In this document: piece by piece, positions 59,972-64,000 of the stretch | How positions within the stretch are numbered: position 1 is the stretch's first letter | Layout of the letters: the number at the start of each line of letters is the position of its first letter | NCBI RefSeq assembly: GCF_902167145.1 | Contig: NC_050104.1 | Coordinates: 104,295,849-104,359,848, forward strand | DNA: 64,000 nt | Direction: 5' to 3' | Source of the DNA: Zea mays | Lineage: Eukaryota > Streptophyta > Magnoliopsida > Poales > Poaceae | The notes under the pieces: generated by a model | The model's database searches: none | Told to the model about the DNA's origin: nothing | The model's input: only the letters and a program-made list of their open reading frames with translations | Made by a program: the position numbers and the translations under genes

Positions 59972-60687
59972 TCTCTCCTCGTCATGCGAAGTGAGGTCTT
60001 CGTTGATGGTAACCGTTTGCTTGGGCGTTGCCTAGTCGAGGGGAACAGTCTTGGTCCCGTCGTTGCTCTGTAGCTGTGCTTTGTCATGTTCTTTGGCGGT
60101 TGGGCTGGCAGACTCAGGGACCTCGCGCTGGGCCGTGAGGCGGTGTACGTTTCTTTGTCCGGGAACGAAGTCTTTCTATGTTACGCGCAGCCTGCTGGTT
60201 GTCGTAGACTGTGATGGCGCCTTGTGGACCTGGGATCTTCATGCACAGGTAAAGTCTGTGAATGGCTGCCTCAAACTTGTTCACTTCGGGCATTGGGTGC
60301 TACACCGAAGGAGAGAGGTAGCTCTATTTTACCGACAGGAAAGGTGCCCTTGCCGCCGAAGCCGTACAATGGGTTGTCCGAAGGCTTGAGCAGGTTGTGG
60401 CTTATGCCCATGCGATCGAAGGCATGGAGGAAATTGATATCCGCCTGGCTGCCATTGTCGACTAAGACTTTGTGCAGGTCCCAGCCTGCCACGCTGCAGT
60501 TGATAACCATGGCGTCGATGTGGGGTGCGCTGCGCAGATCGACGTCTCGGGCATCGAAGGTCAATGGCACATGGGACCACTTTGTCTGCACGATTGGACC
60601 GGTGACGACGACGTGGTTGATGCTGCGGTAATGGTCCCTCTTCTGCCGCTTTGTGTCGAAGTCGGCGCTGGACCCCCCAGTGATCAT
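59972..60687 (-). pseudogene. aspartic protease and linker to RT of the gypsy element
   Basis: 60687-60271 shows WDLHKVLVDNGSQADINFLH, the protease active site (DNGS in place of DTG/DSG), after a CDxR-type start with VDLRSAPHIDAMVI. A stop at 60271 and another in the following linker (KTVPLD then TAG) interrupt it. The linker runs up to the copia insertion at 59967-59971. Confidence 0.75.
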
Positions 60688-62341
60688 GTGGATGGCTCCG
60701 CGATACGGCTGATCGGCGAAGTCTTCTTGCTTTGGGGCTTGGGGTGGTGGATGTTTTGCTGTTGCTGGTGTGGTGGAGGTACGATTTGTACCTCCTGGTG
60801 GTGTTGGTATGCGTGGTGCGGTGGATGCAGAGCGGGGCCGTGGTTGTTTGGCTGAGGGGGTTGCTGATATGTGTGCGTGACAACTCTAGGGTTGTCTGCT
60901 GGTTGTGCCCGTGCCATCCTGTCTCTGGTGGCCTTCGTCTCTGGGCAATCTCTTGTAGGGTGCACGCAGTCTTCGCCGTGGAACAAGCAATAAAATCTGC
61001 GCGGCTGCTGCGCACGTCCCCGGCCCCGACCGCGAGTTCCATTTCCGCGACCCTGGGGGGGATACTCCTGGCGGCGAGGGGCCTCGCCAGCGGGGTGCTG
61101 GTTGGCGATGTTGTGCACCTGCTGCTGATTACGACCGTCCCGACCGGAGTCTGCCTGCTAGGGCCTTGTCCATGTGTGGCTGGACTGTGGAGGGTCTTTG
61201 GGTTTCCTCTGAGACTCGACTTTGCGCTGGTGGAGCTCTTCGGATCTGGCGTATTTTTCAAATAGCTGATACAGCTCCTAGAGGTTCCTGGGCGGATCCC
61301 TGATGCAGTGGCTGTAAAGGACGCCGGCCCGAAGGCCACTGATGGCGTAGTGGATGGCGATTTGGTCATCGACCGAAGGCAGTTGTGACTTGAGGGTCAG
61401 AAAGTTGCGATAGTACTCCCGCAGAGTCTCTTTTTCCATCTGCTTGCAGAGTGAAAGTTCAGCCAAGGCGTCGGTGTCTGGGCGGTACCCTTGGAAGTTG
61501 AGCAAGAATTTGTCCCGGAGACTTCTCCAGGAGTCGATGGACAATGGGGGCAACCTGGTGTACCAGGTGAGGGCTGGGCCTTCGAGGGCGATGATGAATG
61601 AATTGGCCATCGTGGCGTCGTCCCCTCCGGATGATGCAACGACGACCTGATAGCTCATGATGTACTGTGCTGGGTCAGTGCTGCCGTTGTACTTGGGATA
61701 GGTCCCTGCCCTGAAGTTGGTGGGCCATGGTGACACTTGCAGGTGAGGCGCCAGGGACTTCGCTCGTCAAGGTAGTTGACACCTTAGAATGCCACGACAT
61801 GTGGGATGGCGTGTTCGCGCTGAGGGATGAACAGGTCTTCGATTTGTGCGCGCTGTTGGAGGGGGGGGGCGTGTTGCAGGCCGAGTTGGCCTTCGCGCTG
61901 CATGAGCGCGATCTCTTGTTCAAGCTCCTGAGCCTTCTGCTCTTTGTCGCGTATCATCTGTCGCACCTTGGCTTGTGCAGACACACGTTGGCGCTTGGCC
62001 TTGAGGATCTCTTTTTGCTTCTGGAGGTTGCGGTTCTTGATGCACAAGGCGCACAGCTGTACCTGCTCTTGTGCCGAAACGCCGATGACTTCGCCGTCCT
62101 CGGTGGCGTCCGCGCCCTCTGGTGGAGCAAAGCCTGGGGGAAGTTGTGGTTGTCCTCCAGAGCTACAGGTGCGGAGACTGCCTTCAGGAGTGGGTTGTTC
62201 ATTGCGCTGCCTCTTGCTGAGTGCGTCGTCTTCGCAGGCCTCTTGGTGGGTGGTGTCAACAAGGGCCTTGCCCTTTTTCTCGGCCAGCAGTGCTGCCTTC
62301 GCAGCCTCGTCAGCCTTCAAGGTAGCTCTCTTGGGTGCCAT
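60684..62341 (-). pseudogene. gag: gag of the antisense-gene-bearing gypsy element
   Basis: The start is at ATG 62341 (MAPKRATLKADEAAKAALL). A charged helical N-terminus with KNRNLQKQKEILKAKRQ and EQEIALMQREG reaches a stop at 61784. In another frame 61736-61278 has the gag core (FRAGTYPKYNGSTDPAQYIM, DKFLLNFQGYRPDTDALAEL, LREYYRNFLTLKSQLP). 61118-60684, in the same frame as the core, has an Arg/Gly-rich stretch and a CX4-6C-type cysteine patch (FYCLFHGEDCVHPTRDCPE). Two frameshifts and at least two stops break it. Confidence 0.78.
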
Positions 62342-62365
62342 CGCAGGTGGTTTTTTCGTAGCACG

Positions 62366-62380
62366 AACGGTGGGCGCCAA
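62366..62380 (-). other. primer-binding-site-like sequence of the gypsy element
   Basis: Directly inside the 5' LTR the minus strand reads TTTGGCGCCCACCG. TGGCGCC starts are common in plant gypsy primer sites. The leader to the gag ATG (62341) is only about 40 bases. Confidence 0.6.
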
Positions 62381-62381
62381 A

Positions 62382-62861
62382 TGTTGGAACTTGCTCTCCT
62401 GGGCAAGTTGATCCAACGGGGGAGTAAAAGCGAAGTAAACAAGGTTTCAACTCGAGATGGCAATAGCTCTGTTAATCCAGCCTCTCAAGGGCACTGTGCG
62501 GGGGTATTTATAGGTGCCTGAGTGCCCAGCATCTTGAGTTAAGGACGCATGTGCCCTCAGGCGCCCAGATTATCCCCGAAATATTCCCATAAAGCAGGGT
62601 TACAAACTGTAATTACAGGGAAGCCTTTACAAATTATGCTCGTAATGCGTAGCGGCCGCGCAAGGCCTGTTACAATGGGCCGGTTCACGCGTGGGCCTCC
62701 ATGTTGGACGAGGCCGCGAGATGAGACGGCCTCGTCATGGGCCTTCGTCCTGAGACGCGTGGGACGAAGGGTCAAGTCTGCCAGTCGTCTTGTCTCCGTT
62801 GGAGCAGCGAGTCTAGCGAAGGCATCGAGCGAAGGGTGGCGTCTTCGCCTTCGCCCCAACA
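62382..62861 (-). repeat. 5' LTR of the antisense-gene-bearing gypsy element (480 bp)
   Basis: Same ends as the 3' LTR, with a TATAAATA on the minus strand at 62505-62512. It has 14 extra bases around 62660 relative to the left copy. Confidence 0.9.
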
Positions 62862-62866
62862 ACGTC

Positions 62867-63215
62867 CTCTCCTTAATAAATGCAGGCGCTGAGCGGGAAG
62901 TGAAGGGAAGGCCTGGACACGTGTCAGCACCGGACCCCTACTCACGCCAAGGTCCTCCTCGTTCCGAGACCTTGCTGAGGTTCGGACCTTACTCGGAGGC
63001 TCCAAACTTATATGTATAGGGGTCCAGTGTCCTTCTGTGGAGGTCCGGCCCCCACGATACATACTGGGATGTGCTGTCTTTCCTTGTCACGTGGTGCCCT
63101 TTGGCCTGCCCATGCGGCGGGGTCAGGCACCGTCCTCCGTGTGGCCTGGAGACGTTGCATAGGTGCGGCGTCTTCATGCTGTAGAAGAGGGTACCCCTGA
63201 TTTAGGGTACCGACA
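62867..63215 (-). repeat. 3' LTR of the outermost element, right part
   Basis: Resumes after the gypsy element and its target duplication and ends GGGTACCGACA at 63215. On the minus strand the sequence just upstream (GGGCTCGGGGGCCAC) is the polypurine-like tract that normally precedes a 3' LTR. That makes this the 3' LTR, with the element interior to the right. Confidence 0.72.
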
Positions 63216-63580
63216 GTGGCCCCCGAGCCCGCCTCAGTAGAGGATACGATCCTGTTGGTGGGGCCAGAGTCTTATTGGCGGTTGGCCTGCCGCTCATGCG
63301 CGCCTATTGATGCAGTTGTTGTCGGCCCGCCAATGGTCTTGTCGACGGCCATGTCCGTTTTCACGGTTGACCGGCCCGTGACTGTCACACTTAGCGCGCA
63401 CTGCTGGGCCATGCGCGGGGTGCCTCGAGTCGTCGCACTGGTTCTGAAAACTTATCTTTTCAGTTTTTCGCGACGGCCCCGAGGAGTCGTGGCATTGGCG
63501 CGAGTGGCGGTGCGACTTTTCCGCACCCAGTGACCGACGCGCCGGTCGCATGACATGTGGGCCTGGGCCCCCATGTTGGA

Positions 63581-63820
63581 CCGCCGGTTGCAGCGAAGCT
63601 GAGGGGGCGCATAATCGCGGGGCGGTTGTACGCCTCCCGCGTGGCGGTTCGACTTTTCGACCGCTGGTTTCGGTGAAGATGAGGGAGCGTTTAACTGCGG
63701 GGCGGTTGCATGCGCCTTTATGCGGCGGTTCACCTTCCTGACCACTGGTTGCCCCGAGAATGAAGGGGCGCATAACTGTGGGGCAGTTGCACGCTCCCTG
63801 CACGGTGGTTCGCCTTCCTC
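63581..63820. repeat. 80-bp imperfect tandem repeat, three copies
   Basis: Copies start at about 63581, 63661 and 63741 (CCGC/ACTGGTT...GGGGCGGTTGCA...GGCGGTTC). They are 70-80% alike by eye. Confidence 0.7.
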
Positions 63821-63943
63821 GCGCTTCGGGCTAGTCAGTCTGACACGTGGGGCCTGGCCCCCGTGTCATAGGGTAGGAACCTTGGAGTACGTCGGGGGAG
63901 ATTTTGCCCGTGACACTTCAGGGCGCGAGTGGGGAGATCTGCC

Positions 63944-63951
63944 TATAAAAA
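63944..63951 (+). promoter_or_regulatory. TATA box, plus strand, inside the outermost element
   Basis: GCCTATAAAAAGGATCGATC, 729 bp inside the 3' LTR, pointing away from it, followed by a CT-rich stretch as in a transcript leader. Same orientation and similar place as the TATA box at 43489. Confidence 0.5.
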
Positions 63952-64000
63952 GGATCGATCTCCCGGGCAGTAATCATGCCTTGCTCCTCTCGCCTTCATC

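Larger units (their letters stand above)
42856..62861 (-). mobile_element. Ty3/gypsy retrotransposon, Tat lineage, with an antisense spliced gene; interrupted by a copia element
   Basis: LTRs at 42856-43321 and 62382-62861 are flanked by GCGTC and ACGTC, a 5-bp duplication with one transition. Without the nested copia and its 5-bp duplication the element is about 11.2 kb. On the minus strand from the right: LTR, primer-binding-like site, gag, protease, then after the copia insertion RT, RNase H, second RNase H and integrase, a tandem-repeat region, and an antisense gene on the plus strand next to the 3' LTR. The double RNase H and antisense ORF between integrase and 3' LTR place it in the Tat lineage (Grande/Retand relatives). 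gag and pol have several frameshifts and stops, so it is not autonomous. Confidence 0.9.
63216..64000 (-). mobile_element. interior of the outermost element, 3' part; continues past the right edge
   Basis: Noncoding GC-rich DNA adjoining the 3' LTR (minus-strand sense). The sequence next to the LTR is polypurine-like on the minus strand. It holds an 80-bp repeat array and, near the window end, a plus-strand TATA box. By analogy with 43322-47272 this is the place of an antisense gene in Tat elements, but no coding part is in the window. Confidence 0.55.

Overview
The window reads as nuclear DNA of a grass with a large, retrotransposon-rich genome, almost certainly maize (Zea mays) or a close relative. 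The reasons are Sirevirus-type Ty1/copia elements with palindrome-loaded LTRs, Ty3/gypsy elements of the Tat lineage, Stowaway-, Tourist- and hAT-like MITEs, an L1-type LINE, and two intron-containing plant genes. The organism call is inference; I could not run a search.

Layout. (1) 1-17074 is a retrotransposon nest on the minus strand: a decayed Tat-lineage gypsy element (1-9885, left end outside the window) sits in the 3' untranslated part of a decayed Sirevirus-like copia element (9886-17074). (2) About 17.1-42.3 kb is a gene island. It carries a solo LTR with perfect target-site duplications (18997-19660), a probable second solo LTR (21048-21604), several MITEs, a PLATZ zinc-binding transcription factor gene (minus, coding exons between 22772 and 26487), a nearly complete L1-clade LINE (29080-35310, plus, 13-bp duplications) and a GT92 beta-1,4-galactan synthase gene (GALS type, minus, 39322-41054). 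(3) 42290-64000 is a three-level nest. A copia element with identical-length LTRs (51125-59966, plus) is inserted in a Tat-lineage gypsy element (42856-62861, minus). That element is itself inserted in the LTR (42290-42855 plus 62867-63215, minus) of a third element whose interior runs off the right edge.

The most interesting object is inside the gypsy element at 42856-62861. Between its integrase and 3' LTR, on the strand opposite to gag-pol, lies a five-exon gene (43663-47272) with a TATA box, GT-AG introns in consistent phase, a 'putative gypsy type transposon' (Transposase_28-like) domain and a coiled coil. It carries three in-frame stops and one frameshift. The outer element has a TATA box on the same strand just inside its 3' LTR, so it may carry the same arrangement.

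The two host genes look intact and unrelated to each other: one is a transcription regulator, the other a Golgi pectin-galactan synthase. None of the retroelements looks autonomous. Their stops and LTR differences are mostly C-to-T or G-to-A changes, as expected of methylated DNA, and LTR divergence agrees with nesting order (about 1.3% for the inner copia, about 2.6% for the gypsy host). I see no CRISPR array, and I recognised no rRNA or tRNA gene by eye.
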